Part shown: piece after piece, positions 16,149-25,612 of the stretch
Position numbering within the stretch: position 1 is the stretch's first letter
How the letters are laid out: each line of letters starts with the position of its first letter
DNA from: Chloroflexota bacterium
GTDB lineage: Bacteria > Chloroflexota > Anaerolineae > Anaerolineales > Villigracilaceae
NCBI GenBank assembly: GCA_016213105.1
Contig: JACRBN010000028.1
Location: 1 to 64,000, forward strand
DNA length: 64,000 nt
Reading direction: 5' to 3'
The notes under the pieces: generated by a model
Databases searched by the model: none
What the model was told of the DNA's origin: nothing
Seen by the model: only the letters and a program-made list of their open reading frames with translations
Position numbers and translations under genes: made by a program

Positions 16149-16664
16149 ATGACAGAATTCGACCTCTTCCTGCAAACCCTGCTGCACACCCTGACCTTCC
16201 TGGTCCTGATCGTCGGCCTGTTGGGATTGTTCATCCCGATCTTCCCGGGCCTGACCGTGATGTGGATCGCCGCCCTGGCTTTCGCCCTGTTGCAAGCCGC
16301 AAGCGGACAGATGGCCTTCATCGACTGGTTCCTGTTCGCGCTGATCACCCTGCTGATGCTGGGCGGCAACATCGTGGACAATATCATCATCGCGCGCCAC
16401 ATGCGCGACAAGGCCATCCCGTGGAGCTCGATCCTGCTCGGCTTCGCGGCGGGCATCGTCGCCAGCCTGTTCCTCACCCCGCTGGTCGGCCTGGTCGCCT
16501 CCCCGCTGGGGCTGCTGGGCGCGGAGTACTGGCGCCTGCGCGACCGCCAGGCCGCCATCGACTCGACCAAGGCCTACATGACCGGCTTCGGCTGGTCGGT
16601 GGCCGCGCGCCTGGGCATCGGCCTGGTCATGCTGGTCTTCTGGATGCTGTGGGCCTGGCTGTAA
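16149..16664 (+). CDS. DUF456 membrane protein
   Basis: The start at MTEFDLF gives 171 residues; no clear ribosome-binding site precedes it. The sequence is almost entirely hydrophobic, with four to five membrane segments. It matches the DUF456 pattern: a Gly-rich LIVGLLGLFIPIFPGLTVMW start and a central GGNIVDNIIIARHM, followed by a glycine-rich second half. The function of DUF456 proteins is not established. The gene lies close behind the serS terminator and faces a convergent gene across a bidirectional terminator. Confidence 0.8.
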   Translation: MTEFDLFLQTLLHTLTFLVLIVGLLGLFIPIFPGLTVMWIAALAFALLQAASGQMAFIDWFLFALITLLMLGGNIVDNIIIARHMRDKAIPWSSILLGFAAGIVASLFLTPLVGLVASPLGLLGAEYWRLRDRQAAIDSTKAYMTGFGWSVAARLGIGLVMLVFWMLWAWL

Positions 16665-16692
16665 GCGCGGGAACAGCCTTTCCGCCTGAACA

Positions 16693-16721
16693 AAAAAGTC
16701 CAGCCTGACGCTGGACTTTTT
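16693..16721. terminator. Bidirectional terminator
   Basis: AAAAAGTCCAGC (16693-16704) and GCTGGACTTTTT (16710-16721) form a perfect 12-bp stem with A- and T-tracts, between convergent genes. Confidence 0.9.
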
Positions 16722-16725
16722 GATT

Positions 16726-17196
16726 TCACTTCTTCGCCGCCTGCACCGCATGGATCAGCATCTGCTTGAACTTCTCCCCTGCCGCGTCCCGGCCCAGGCC
16801 GAGGAAGGTCATGCCGCCCTCCGTTGCGCCCGTGGCCAGGCCCGTGATGTGCATGCCTGTATCGGGGATCATTTTGTAAAAGGCGCTTTTCTCGTAATCT
16901 TCGACCACGATGTCCACCAGGCGCAGCGAACGCGCGTAAGGCGCTGTATTGTCCGCGGCCTGGATTTCGAACAGCCAGCGCGGTGTGAGCACCACGCCCA
17001 TTCTCAGGAACTTCGGGCCCGGCCCCGGGAACAAGCCCTTCTTGATCTTTTCCGAGGTCGCTTCGATGCAGATCAGCGCGTCGCCCAGCACGTCGCCGAG
17101 TTCATATTGTTCGATGTGCGCCGCCAGCGCGGCGGACATGGCAGCGGGCAGGTTGTCGAGCGTGATTTCGCGGGTGGAACGGTTGTAATCTCCCAT
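16726..17196 (-). CDS. Conserved hypothetical protein
   Basis: A 156-residue soluble protein; GGAGCCTCCCATGG-type spacing places GGAG near the ATG. There is no signal peptide, membrane segment or recognised motif. The middle part (GVVLTPRWLFEIQ, LRLVDIVVEDYEKSAF) alternates strands in a way that resembles PH-like or lipocalin-like small beta folds, and the C-terminus is helical. I do not recognise the family. It stands alone between the DUF456 gene and the peptidase cluster. Confidence 0.65.
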   Translation of the reverse strand: MGDYNRSTREITLDNLPAAMSAALAAHIEQYELGDVLGDALICIEATSEKIKKGLFPGPGPKFLRMGVVLTPRWLFEIQAADNTAPYARSLRLVDIVVEDYEKSAFYKMIPDTGMHITGLATGATEGGMTFLGLGRDAAGEKFKQMLIHAVQAAKK

Positions 17197-17278
17197 GGGA
17201 GGCTCCTTGTGCGTTGTTGATTGTCCCCATTGTACGGGTGGAACCGCTCCGCCTCACCCGCCCATTGGTGGGATGCCC

Positions 17279-18499
17279 TCACTTCAACGATTCAACGGCC
17301 TCTTTGGCCACGACCTCGGCCTGCTCCCCATTCAACATGCGGCCCATTGCCACCTGGAAAATAGGTCCCACGGACAGGATCAGGTCGTTGGTGGGCAGGA
17401 TCTGCGCGGATTGCGAGATGGAATTCAACTGGCCGCGCGGGTCCGAGGCCTCCAGCGCGGTGGGACGCGGGGGCAGGGTGCCCATGGCCAGATTCCACTC
17501 GGACAGGAATTCGTCCGCCACGAGCCACTCGGCCAGTTCGAGAGTCAGCGCATCGGTCTGCGGATTCGAGCCTGCCAGCGCCCAGACCCAGCCGGTGGCC
17601 AGGGTAAACGGAGTCCCTTCTAGGCCGGGCAGCGGCATCAAGACGGAATCAGGCGGGGGGACGAGAATGAAATTCGAGACCCAGGTCACAGCCAGGTCGG
17701 CGCGGCCGTCCACGAAGGCGCTCCAGGCGGCCTCCTCCGAGCCCACGGCGGCCAGGTTGCCCGCATCCAGCTCCCGCAGAACGCGCACGAGGGTGGCCTC
17801 ATCCAGCATGGGATGGTTGGCATCGTCGAGCAGGGGGCTGCCCGCGGAGAGGTACAGGCTGAGCTGTAAATAGCTGTTAGGGTCGCCGCTGGAGACGGCC
17901 AGCGAACGGCGCTCCGCGAACAGATCCTGCCAGGTGTACGGGGGCGAGTCGAAGTCGTCGGGGCGGTAAGCCACGGCCAGCACATCCCCCGAGAAGGGCA
18001 GTCCGTAGGGGGTGTTTTGCACCTGTCCCAACTGGCGCGCATAGGGATACCAGTTTGGGTCGGATTGCAGGTCGGTCAGACCCGTCAGCGGATGGACCAG
18101 GCCTTTGAGGGCGGCGGCCTCCAGGTCGGCGCGCGAGAGAGCCACGAGGTCGGGCAGCACGTCGGGCGCGGCGGAACGGGTGATCGAGAGCGTCTCCAGC
18201 AGGCTGGGGCCCATCTCGGAGCCTTTGATGCGGATTTCCAGCGCCAGCCCGGGGTGCGCCGCGGCAAACGCATCCAGCCGCGCCTTGAGCAGGGATGCGG
18301 CCGGGGTTTCAGCGTTCGGGTCGAATTGGGGGGGCAGCCACAGGCGCAGGGCCTGCACCGTGGACGGGGTGGCCGTCAGCGGCGCGGGAGGCGGCTCGGT
18401 CCCGCTCACGGGAGCGGGCGTCGGGGTGGAGGTGGGCGGGGTGAGTGTCCCGCAGGCGGCAAGCAGGGCGAGCAGGACGAATCCCAGAACGCGGCGCAT
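17279..18499 (-). CDS. Extracellular solute-binding lipoprotein (ABC type)
   Basis: A 406-residue protein with a lipoprotein signal ending LLALLAACGT, so it is anchored through the Cys. A Thr/Pro linker (~20-50) follows, then a family 1 solute-binding fold (ASLLKARLDAFAAAHPGLAL, PDLVALSRADLEAAALKG, YGLPFSGDVLAVAYR). Such proteins deliver sugars or peptides to ABC permeases, but no permease or ATPase gene is adjacent. The ATG at 18499 overlaps the stop of the M42 peptidase gene (TGATG), so it belongs to the peptidase operon and may bind peptides. Confidence 0.85.
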   Translation of the reverse strand: MRRVLGFVLLALLAACGTLTPPTSTPTPAPVSGTEPPPAPLTATPSTVQALRLWLPPQFDPNAETPAASLLKARLDAFAAAHPGLALEIRIKGSEMGPSLLETLSITRSAAPDVLPDLVALSRADLEAAALKGLVHPLTGLTDLQSDPNWYPYARQLGQVQNTPYGLPFSGDVLAVAYRPDDFDSPPYTWQDLFAERRSLAVSSGDPNSYLQLSLYLSAGSPLLDDANHPMLDEATLVRVLRELDAGNLAAVGSEEAAWSAFVDGRADLAVTWVSNFILVPPPDSVLMPLPGLEGTPFTLATGWVWALAGSNPQTDALTLELAEWLVADEFLSEWNLAMGTLPPRPTALEASDPRGQLNSISQSAQILPTNDLILSVGPIFQVAMGRMLNGEQAEVVAKEAVESLK

Positions 18500-19497
18500 C
18501 AATCCAGCTTGACGGGCGATTTGAGCAGGGCCGCCAGCAGGTCGACTGTTTTTTGCAGGTCAGCCATGTCGATCATCTCGGAGGGCGAATGCACGTAGCG
18601 CACGGGAACAGAGAGCGCGCCCGCCTGCGCGCCCGCGCGGGAGACCTGCATGGCCCTGGCGTCGGTGGAGCCGATGGTAAGCACCTCGCGCTGATAGGGG
18701 ATGCGCGCCTTCTCGGCGGTGCGGATCATCCAGCGCACGATGGCGGGGTCGGCCAGCATGCCCAGGTCGCGGATCTTGACGGCGGGGCCTTTGCCAAGGG
18801 CAACTTCCAGCTTGGTGGCGTCGGGCGTGTCGCCCGTGGGGGTGACGTCGACAGCGATGACGATCTCGGGTTCGAGGCCGAAGGCGGCCGTGGCAGCGCC
18901 GATGGTGCCGACCTCCTCCTGCACAGTGAAGACGAAATATACTTCATTGGGTGTGGATGCGAGCGCGCGCAGGGTCTCGATGGCGACCAGCACGCCCGCG
19001 CGGTTGTCGAGCGATTTGGCGACGACGCGCGCGCCGAAATCCTGGAAGGGGCGGTCGAAGGCGGCCACGTCGCCGACCTGGACGGGGCAATCCTTGCGGC
19101 TCGTGGCGCCCACGTCGAGGAACATCTTATCGGCGGCGGGGATCTCGGTGATTTTTTCGAGGCGGTCGTAACCGATCAGGCCCTGCGTCCCGTTCAAAAA
19201 GCGCACGCGGCCGCTGAGCAGGTAGCGCCCAAAGACTCCACCGATGGATGCAAAGCGCACAAAGCCGCGCTCGTCCACGTGGCTGACGATCAGGCCGATC
19301 TCGTCCATGTGCGCCGCAACGAGGATGCGTTTGCCGCCCTTGCCGAGCGTCCCCTTGCGGACGATCAGGTTGCCGAGCGCGTCCACACGGATTTCGTCGG
19401 CCAGCGGCTCGACCTCAGCGCGGATCACGGCGCGGATGGCGTCTTCGTAGCCCGAGGGGCTGAAGGTTTCGGTCAGTTTTTGGAGGAGTTGTTTCAT
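18499..19497 (-). CDS. M42-family aminopeptidase C
   Basis: A 332-residue M42 (glutamyl aminopeptidase/TET) enzyme. The metal and catalytic residues are in place: H in VAAHMDEIGLIV (~63), D in KSLDNRAGVLVA (~170), EE in FTVQEEVGTIGA (~203), D in AVDVTPTGD (~225) and H in VRYVHSPSEMID (~309). M42 enzymes form dodecameric shells that trim peptides in the cytoplasm. It is the third M42 gene of this operon and overlaps the next gene by one base. Upstream 65 bases carry a short repeat. Confidence 0.92.
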   Translation of the reverse strand: MKQLLQKLTETFSPSGYEDAIRAVIRAEVEPLADEIRVDALGNLIVRKGTLGKGGKRILVAAHMDEIGLIVSHVDERGFVRFASIGGVFGRYLLSGRVRFLNGTQGLIGYDRLEKITEIPAADKMFLDVGATSRKDCPVQVGDVAAFDRPFQDFGARVVAKSLDNRAGVLVAIETLRALASTPNEVYFVFTVQEEVGTIGAATAAFGLEPEIVIAVDVTPTGDTPDATKLEVALGKGPAVKIRDLGMLADPAIVRWMIRTAEKARIPYQREVLTIGSTDARAMQVSRAGAQAGALSVPVRYVHSPSEMIDMADLQKTVDLLAALLKSPVKLD

Positions 19498-19562
19498 GAT
19501 GTCTCGCCTTCGAGAAAAGATTTAACCACAGAGTAGACAGAGAGCACAGAGTTTTTTGGGGA

Positions 19563-20276
19563 CTACAGCGGAACCTGCTCGCCCGAACGATAGCTTTTTT
19601 CGGCCTCGTGGGTCAGGACGTGGGCCTGGCTTTCGCCCAGCACCTGCCACTCCCCGCCCAGCCTGCCGACCAGGGCGGTGTTCTCGTCGATGCCGAGGGC
19701 GTACTCACTGCCCTTCAGGGTCTTGCGCAGGGCCAGCATCATCGGTTTAACAATGGCGGGCATGGCATCGAAGTGCGGAAACACGTAGCTGGCAGGCATC
19801 ACGCCGAAGCCTGAGGGCGTCCCGTTCCCGAACATACGGAAGTTGGGCAGTTTCTGCGCCAGGATCATCGCGCCCGCCGAACAGCCCGCGTAGATGGCTC
19901 CGCGCGCCCAGGCTTTTTGCGCGGCATTCCAGGCGCGGCTGCCGTTCAGGGTCTGGAACAGATAACTGGGGTCGCCGCCCGAGAAGTAGATCAGGTCGGC
20001 GGCCTCCAGCGTGGACTCGAACTGCGGGTCGTCCGCCGAAGCGCGGTCGATGATGTGCAGGGCCGAGACATCCGCGCCGAGCTTCTGGAAATGTGCGAGG
20101 CCCATGTCCGACCAGCGGTTGACGCTGGCGTCGCCTTCCTTGCCTGCGGCAGTCGGCAGGCAGACCACGCGCGGCTTGCGGCCGTTAAGGTTCAGGCTGT
20201 CGAGCAGGGCACGGTCGATGGGTTCGACCACGGGCAGGTATTCGCCCGCGCCGTACAGGGCGATCAATCCGTTCAT
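19563..20276 (-). CDS. S51-family peptidase (peptidase E / cyanophycinase-like)
   Basis: A 237-residue class I glutamine amidotransferase-like fold. The nucleophile elbow IYAGCSAGAMIL has the S51 arrangement, with Ser as nucleophile. FSGGDPSYLFQTL and GIDENTALVG match peptidase E and cyanophycinase relatives, which cleave Asp-X dipeptides or poly-Asp-Arg. There is no signal peptide. The gene lies between two M42 peptidase genes on the same strand and supports a joint role in breaking down oligopeptides. Confidence 0.82.
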   Translation of the reverse strand: MNGLIALYGAGEYLPVVEPIDRALLDSLNLNGRKPRVVCLPTAAGKEGDASVNRWSDMGLAHFQKLGADVSALHIIDRASADDPQFESTLEAADLIYFSGGDPSYLFQTLNGSRAWNAAQKAWARGAIYAGCSAGAMILAQKLPNFRMFGNGTPSGFGVMPASYVFPHFDAMPAIVKPMMLALRKTLKGSEYALGIDENTALVGRLGGEWQVLGESQAHVLTHEAEKSYRSGEQVPL

Positions 20277-20300
20277 GGAGCACCTCTAAATTCACAGATC

Positions 20301-20361
20301 CGCGGATCGCAGACTTAAGTCTGCGCTTATTAGAAAATAGCGGACTGAAGTCCGCACTCCA
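20301..20361. repeat. Dispersed GCGGACT palindrome repeat, copy 1
   Basis: GCAGACTTAAGTCTGC (20309-20324) and GCGGACTGAAGTCCGC (20340-20355), then ACTCCA. Each half is itself a palindrome. Copies recur at 30681-30736 (full) and 35592-35613 (half). Confidence 0.75.
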
Positions 20362-20363
20362 AA

Positions 20364-21416
20364 TTATTTTCTAACAGCGATCACGCTCCTGGTCACCCGC
20401 CCCAGCGCGGCATAGATCAGGTTGAGCGTGTTCTTCCAATCGTCCACGCGCGAGATGCTGATGGGCGAATGGGTGTAGCGGTGCGGCACCGAGACCGAGA
20501 CGGTCGGGACACCCGCGCGCGCACCCTGGATGGAGCCTGCATCCGTCCCGCCACCGCCTGGCTGGCGGAACTGATACGGGATGCCTTCGGCTTCGGCAGT
20601 CTCGACCAGGAAGCGGATCAGGCGCGGGTCATGGACGGTGTGCCCATCCACGGTGTAGATGGCGGGACCGTGTCCCAGCTTGGTATTGTAGGTCACGCTT
20701 TCCGTGCCGTCGTGCATGGGCAGGTCGTGGGCGGGAGTCGAGTCGATGGCGAAGGCCAGGTCGGGGTCGAAGTAATGGGCGGCCACCTTTGCGCCGTACA
20801 GGCCGATCTCCTCCTGCACCGAGAAGGCCAGGCACAGGTCGACGTGGGCGGGAGCATGCTTGAGCAGTTCGATCAGGATGGCCACACCGATGCGGTCGTC
20901 GATGGACTTGGACAGGATCGACGGACCCGAACGGCGGAACTTCGTGGCAAAGGTGGCGCGGTCGCCGACCTTGGCCTTGCCATTCGGACCCAGGTCGATG
21001 CGCAGGGCGTCCAGGCCGACCTTGCGGGTGCGCGCATCCGCGGCCAGCAGGTGGATGGGCGCAGCGCCGATCACGCCAGGCGTGTGGTCTTTGCCGACGA
21101 TGACCTGCTTACCCAGCAGATGGCGGTTGTCGATGCCGCCGACATGTTCGAAGCGGTACAGGCCGTCGCCCTCGTCGGACACGATCATGAAGCCGACCTC
21201 GTCCATGTGGGCATCCAGCAGCACGCGCAGACGGTCACGTCCCGTGCCGCGTTTGGTGACCAGCACGCTGCCGAGCGCGTCCACCTTGACTTCATCCGCG
21301 AAGGGCTTGACCTCGTCCAGCACGATCTTGCGGACTTCGCCTTCGTCACCGGAGACGGCTGCGGCGTTGCAGAGTTTTTCGAGCAGTTTGAATTGCGCGG
21401 AACCAATCGTCAGCAT
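20364..21416 (-). CDS. M42-family aminopeptidase B
   Basis: The ATG at 21416, two bases after the preceding stop, gives 350 residues. The M42 metal residues are intact: VLLDAHMDEVGFMI (~70), KSIDDRIGVAIL (~180), FSVQEEIGLYGA (~215), AIDSTPAHDLP (~240) and a late His in PHRYTHSPIS. The protein is only moderately similar to its two neighbours, so the three are old paralogues and not recent copies. Co-expression of three different M42 subunits raises the possibility of mixed TET assemblies with wider peptide specificity. Confidence 0.92.
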   Translation of the reverse strand: MLTIGSAQFKLLEKLCNAAAVSGDEGEVRKIVLDEVKPFADEVKVDALGSVLVTKRGTGRDRLRVLLDAHMDEVGFMIVSDEGDGLYRFEHVGGIDNRHLLGKQVIVGKDHTPGVIGAAPIHLLAADARTRKVGLDALRIDLGPNGKAKVGDRATFATKFRRSGPSILSKSIDDRIGVAILIELLKHAPAHVDLCLAFSVQEEIGLYGAKVAAHYFDPDLAFAIDSTPAHDLPMHDGTESVTYNTKLGHGPAIYTVDGHTVHDPRLIRFLVETAEAEGIPYQFRQPGGGGTDAGSIQGARAGVPTVSVSVPHRYTHSPISISRVDDWKNTLNLIYAALGRVTRSVIAVRK

Positions 21417-21418
21417 GG

Positions 21419-22477
21419 TTATTCCCACACGATCTTTTCGATAAAGTCGGCTTCGAGCGCGCCGATGAATTCCGCCAGCAGGCGGCCTGCGCGCTGGATG
21501 TCCTTGAGCGCGACCAGTTCCACGGGCGTGTGCATGTAGCGCAGCGGGATGCCCAACACCATGTTGGGAATGCCCTCCGCGGCCAACTGCAGGGTCATCC
21601 CATCCGTGCCCGAGGAGCGGGGCATGGGCTCGACGGCATACGGGATTTCCAATTTTTCGGCCAGTTCCTTGAAGCGGGTATGCAGGAACGGATGGATGTT
21701 CGGGCCAAGGCCGAGGGTGATGCCCTTGCCGAGCGGGAAGGTTTCCCAGCCATTCACGCCCGGTCCCTTGGCAAAGGTCACGTCCACGGCGATGGCCAGG
21801 CTGGGTTTCAACTGGAAGGCGGAGGTGGCCGCTCCCTTCGCGCCGACCTCCTCCTGCGTGGTTGCCACGGCCCATACATCCCAGGCATGGGATTTGGGCT
21901 GGAGTTCGCGCAGGGCGACGGTCAGCGCCGCAACCGAGGCGCGGTTATCCAGCGAGTGGCCGTTCAAGTGCTCGCCCGCCATCTCAACGGGCTGGGTGTC
22001 GAAGGAGATCAGGTCGCCCACGCGGATGCGTTTCGCGGCTTCGGCCTGGGTCAGGCCCGTATCCACCACAAGATGCTCCAGCGTGAGGAAGCCGTCGTTC
22101 GCGCCAGCGGGCAGCAGTTTGCCCATCGGCATGGCCACCACGCCGGGCAGGTCGCCGCCTTCGGTATGCACCAGCACGGGCGTGCCCGGCAGGACGCGTA
22201 CATCCACACCGCCGACGCCCGCCGTGTACAGGAAACCATCCACGACCAGTTTGACGATCAGGCCGATGGCGTCCATGTGCGTGGCGACCAGCAGCGAGGG
22301 ACGCGGCTCGGAACCGCTCCCTTTTTTGAGCGCGTGCAGGGAACCGACCCGGCTGAAGTGGATCTCGTCCACCAGGGGTTTCCATTCCGCTTCGATCAGG
22401 CGCGCAGCGGGGGTTTCATGGCCCGAAAGGCCCGAAACCGAAAGCAGGGATTTCAGGAAGGGGAGCAAGTCTGTCAT
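21419..22477 (-). CDS. M42-family aminopeptidase A
   Basis: A 352-residue M42 peptidase, first of three in the operon. Metal residues: LLVATHMDAIGLIV (~70), HSLDNRASVAAL (~175), ATTQEEVGAKGA (~210), AVDVTFAKGPG (~230) and LRYMHTPVELV (~320). Thr replaces a small residue in the His motif and Ala the second acidic residue of HMDE, as in some M42 subfamilies. It starts three bases after the Thr/Pro-rich membrane protein and is followed after two bases by peptidase B. Confidence 0.92.
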   Translation of the reverse strand: MTDLLPFLKSLLSVSGLSGHETPAARLIEAEWKPLVDEIHFSRVGSLHALKKGSGSEPRPSLLVATHMDAIGLIVKLVVDGFLYTAGVGGVDVRVLPGTPVLVHTEGGDLPGVVAMPMGKLLPAGANDGFLTLEHLVVDTGLTQAEAAKRIRVGDLISFDTQPVEMAGEHLNGHSLDNRASVAALTVALRELQPKSHAWDVWAVATTQEEVGAKGAATSAFQLKPSLAIAVDVTFAKGPGVNGWETFPLGKGITLGLGPNIHPFLHTRFKELAEKLEIPYAVEPMPRSSGTDGMTLQLAAEGIPNMVLGIPLRYMHTPVELVALKDIQRAGRLLAEFIGALEADFIEKIVWE

Positions 22478-22480
22478 GGG

Positions 22481-22975
22481 TTATTGGAAGGCCGTCGGCG
22501 TCTCGGTAGGCGTCAGGATGGGAGTCTCGGTGGCGGTGGGAGGCTCGGTTGGGGAGGGGGTTTCCGTCGCGGAGGGTGTAAAGGACGGAGGCGGAACCAG
22601 CGAAGCGGTCCAGGTCGGCGAAGGGACGAGTGTATCCGTCGAGGTCGGGATGAAGGTATTGGTCGGCGTGGCCGTCGCGGGCTGGAACGGTGACGGCGAT
22701 GCGGTGGGCGTGAAGGTGGGGGTGGCCGATGGGGTGAAGGTCAGGGAGGCGGTGCCCGTCACGATCTGCGGGGTGCCGCTCACGGTCGGGGTGATCGGTG
22801 TGGCTGTCGGCGCGGTGGGGGTCAAGGTAGCGGTATCGGTCATCGTCGGGGTGGCGCCCTTATCAGGAGCCACCATCAAGGCAATCCCCCCCACACAATA
22901 GCAAACAATCGAAATCCCGATGACTGATACAAGTAAAAGGCGCAGGCGGGCACGGGCTTCGGTGGTTTCGCGCAT
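22481..22975 (-). CDS. Thr/Pro-rich membrane-anchored protein
   Basis: The ATG at 22975 gives 164 residues. A basic N-terminus ([12 protein letters not shown]) precedes one membrane segment ([21 protein letters not shown]). The remaining ~120 residues are almost only Thr, Pro, Ser and Ala, a long extended stalk likely to be outside the membrane and possibly glycosylated. No folded domain follows the stalk. It is the first gene of the peptidase operon and starts from a palindromic -10 shared with sbcC. Function unknown; an ATG 21 bases upstream lies inside the promoter and is rejected. Confidence 0.7.
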   Translation of the reverse strand: MRETTEARARLRLLLVSVIGISIVCYCVGGIALMVAPDKGATPTMTDTATLTPTAPTATPITPTVSGTPQIVTGTASLTFTPSATPTFTPTASPSPFQPATATPTNTFIPTSTDTLVPSPTWTASLVPPPSFTPSATETPSPTEPPTATETPILTPTETPTAFQ

Positions 22976-22983
22976 AACGGTTC

Positions 22984-22993
22984 GATTATAATC
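22984..22993. promoter_or_regulatory. Symmetric bidirectional -10 box (sbcC / peptidase operon)
   Basis: GATTATAATC is a perfect palindrome containing TATAAT on both strands. From it, nine bases lead to the sbcC ATG on the plus strand and nine to the ATG at 22975 on the minus strand. Both mRNAs would have leaders of about three bases. Confidence 0.6.
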
Positions 22994-23001
22994 CATCCAC
23001 C

Positions 23002-25575
23002 ATGATTCCCCTGAAACTTCGCATTGCTGGCTTTCTTTCGTATCGCGAACCCGTCGAACTGGACTTCACCGGCTTCGACCTGGCCTGCATCTCGGGCCAC
23101 AACGGCGCGGGAAAATCGTCGCTGCTGGACGCCATCACCTGGGCAATCTTCGGGCAGGCGCGCAAACGCGACGACTCACTGGTCAACCTGCAATCGAAGG
23201 CGGCCGAGGTGGCGCTAACGTTCAGCTACGAAAACAACGTCTACCGCATCCAGCGCACGCTGCCGCGGGGCAAGACCACGATTTTGGAATTTCAGGTTTT
23301 GGAGAAAGAGCAGGAGACAGAAGGCGGAACCTGGCGGGCGCTGACCGAGAAGACGCGCAGCGAGACCGAGGCGCGCATCCGCCAGACCCTGCGGCTCGAT
23401 TACGACACCTTCGTCAATGCCTCCTTCTTTTTGCAGGGCAAGGCCGACGAGTTCACCCAGAAAAAAGCCAGCGAACGCAAGACCGTGCTCGGCTCCATTC
23501 TCGGCCTGGAAATGTGGGAGACCTACCGCGAGCGCGCCGCCGAACGCCGCAAGACCATCGAGCGCGAAGTCAGCGGGATCGAAGGCCGCATGGCCGAGAT
23601 CGACGCCGAACTGGCCGAGGAGGAACCGCGCAAGGCGCGCCTGGCCGAACTCGACGCGCAGTTGAAAAGCCTCTCCTCCATTCGAGCCACGCAGGAGGCC
23701 GCGCTGGAAAGCATCAAGCGGATGTCCGCTTCGCTGGCCGAACAGCGACGGCTGGCGGATACCCTTTCGTCGACCCTGGCACGCTCCCAAAACACCCTGT
23801 CTGGACTTCAGGCCCGTCTCGCCGTCAAAACAGCGGATGCCGCCGCCTTTGCCGATCTCGTTAACCACGCCGACCAGGTCGAGTCCGCGTATCAGGCCTG
23901 GCAGTCGGCCCGTGAGGAAGTCGCCCGCCTGGACGGCGTCGCCGCCCAATTCCGCGAGCACGATGACCAGCGCCAGCCCCTGCTGCGCGAGATCGAAGCG
24001 GAGAAGGCCAGGCTGGAGCAGGAGTTGGCTTCACTCAGTGAACAGTCTTCAGTCATCAGCGAACAGTCGGCGGGGATCGGTGAGCTGCAGGACAAGATCG
24101 AAGCGGCGCAGGCATCCCTGGCAGAGATTACCTCTAAATTGGCTACGCGCAAAGAGATCGAGACCCAACTCCAGGCGGGGCGCGAGCGGCAGGCGGAACT
24201 CAGGGCGGAAAATGAAGCGCTCAAAGTCCAGATGGATGAGATGAAAGCGCGCATCGACCGCCTGGAAGAGACCGATGGTGCGGATTGTCCGCTGTGCGGC
24301 CAGCCGCTGACGCCTGATCACCGCCTGCAAACCATCGAGCAGTTGAAACTGGACGGCAAGGGTTCGGGCGACCGCTACCGCGCCAACCTGGCCGAGATTA
24401 AGTCGCTGAACGAGAGCCTTACAGAATACACGTCACAGATGGCGGCCCTGTCCAACGCCGAGCGCGAGCAACTGGCGGCATCCAGCACCGTCTCCCAATT
24501 AATGGAACGGCTGGAGACGCTGGAGCGTCAACAAAAGGAATGGGCCAGGACAGGCGCGAAACGCTTGAAGGAAGTGACGAAGATTCTGGAAAGCGGCAAG
24601 TATGCCGTCGACGCGCACAAGGCGCTCAAGCAGCTCGACAAGGAATTGGCGCGGCTGGGCTACGACCCGACCGCGCACGAGGCGGCTCGTTTGGCGGAGT
24701 CCGCCCAACGCGAGGCGGAGAGTCAACTCTTGAGCCTGGAAAAAGCCAAATCCGCGCTGCAACCCATCGAGGACGAAATCGCCAACCTCCAATCAGAAAT
24801 CGGAAATCGTCAATCCGAAATCGCCATGCAGCAGACCGACTACGAACGCGCCGCATCCGCCCTGGCCGCCGCCGAAGCCCAATCCCCCAGCCTGGACACC
24901 GCCGAGCGCGAATACTTCCGTTTGCGCGAACAGGAGAACCAGGCCCGCGATGAGATGGTGGCCGCGCGCCAAAAAGTGGACGTGCTCACGCCCCAGCGCG
25001 CCCGCAAAGCCGACCTGACCTGTCAGCGCGAGGAACTCCAACTACACATCGTCCGCCATAAGACGCTCGAACGCGCCTTCGGCAAGGACGGCGTCCCCGC
25101 CCTGCTGATCGAACAGGCCCTGCCGCAGATCGAGGAGCGCGCCAACGACCTGCTAGACCGCCTGAGCGACGGCCAGATGAGCATCCGCTTCGTGACGCAG
25201 GCCGAGTACAAGGACAAGAAACGCGACGACCTGAAGGAGACGCTCGACATCCAGATCAGCGACGGCGCGGGCCTGCGCGATTACGAGATGTACTCGGGCG
25301 GAGAGGCCTTCCGCGTCAACTTTGCCATCCGCCTGGCGCTCTCGGAGGTTCTGGCCCAACGCAAGGGCGCGCGCCTGCAAACTCTGGTCATCGACGAAGG
25401 CTTCGGCTCGCAGGACGCCCAGGGACGCCAGCGCCTGATCGAGGCCATCAACACGGTCAGGCCCGATTTTGCGAAGATCCTGGTCATCACGCATTTGGAC
25501 GAGTTGAAGGACGCCTTCCCGACCAGAATCGAGATCGAGAAGACGGAGGGGAGGAGCCAGGTGGTGGTGAGGTAG
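23002..25575 (+). CDS. sbcC: SbcC/Rad50-family exonuclease ATPase
   Basis: An 857-residue SMC-like protein. The N-terminal ABC half has the P-loop [16 protein letters not shown] (~33). Two long coiled coils flank a zinc hook CPLCGQPL (~431). The C-terminal half has signature [10 protein letters not shown] and Walker [12 protein letters not shown], then the H-loop VITHLDEL. SbcC/Rad50 works with the SbcD/Mre11 nuclease to open DNA ends and hairpins. No sbcD gene lies next to it in this window, so the partner must be elsewhere or missing. SbcCD cuts hairpins, which is worth noting in a genome so rich in palindromes. Translation is probably nearly leaderless. Confidence 0.95.
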   Translation: MIPLKLRIAGFLSYREPVELDFTGFDLACISGHNGAGKSSLLDAITWAIFGQARKRDDSLVNLQSKAAEVALTFSYENNVYRIQRTLPRGKTTILEFQVLEKEQETEGGTWRALTEKTRSETEARIRQTLRLDYDTFVNASFFLQGKADEFTQKKASERKTVLGSILGLEMWETYRERAAERRKTIEREVSGIEGRMAEIDAELAEEEPRKARLAELDAQLKSLSSIRATQEAALESIKRMSASLAEQRRLADTLSSTLARSQNTLSGLQARLAVKTADAAAFADLVNHADQVESAYQAWQSAREEVARLDGVAAQFREHDDQRQPLLREIEAEKARLEQELASLSEQSSVISEQSAGIGELQDKIEAAQASLAEITSKLATRKEIETQLQAGRERQAELRAENEALKVQMDEMKARIDRLEETDGADCPLCGQPLTPDHRLQTIEQLKLDGKGSGDRYRANLAEIKSLNESLTEYTSQMAALSNAEREQLAASSTVSQLMERLETLERQQKEWARTGAKRLKEVTKILESGKYAVDAHKALKQLDKELARLGYDPTAHEAARLAESAQREAESQLLSLEKAKSALQPIEDEIANLQSEIGNRQSEIAMQQTDYERAASALAAAEAQSPSLDTAEREYFRLREQENQARDEMVAARQKVDVLTPQRARKADLTCQREELQLHIVRHKTLERAFGKDGVPALLIEQALPQIEERANDLLDRLSDGQMSIRFVTQAEYKDKKRDDLKETLDIQISDGAGLRDYEMYSGGEAFRVNFAIRLALSEVLAQRKGARLQTLVIDEGFGSQDAQGRQRLIEAINTVRPDFAKILVITHLDELKDAFPTRIEIEKTEGRSQVVVR

Positions 25576-25612
25576 TTGGTAATTGGTGAGTGGTAATTGG
25601 CGAGGCGCAAAG

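Noticed and set aside
14703-16751. Long open frame opposite serS and the DUF456 gene (682 codons)
   Set aside because: It is the antisense shadow of two well-supported genes; its product is low-complexity (His/Asp/Gln/Gly/Val-rich) as expected from high-GC reverse reading.
18445-19536. Open frame opposite the M42 peptidase C gene (363 codons)
   Set aside because: Antisense shadow of a gene with all metal ligands conserved.
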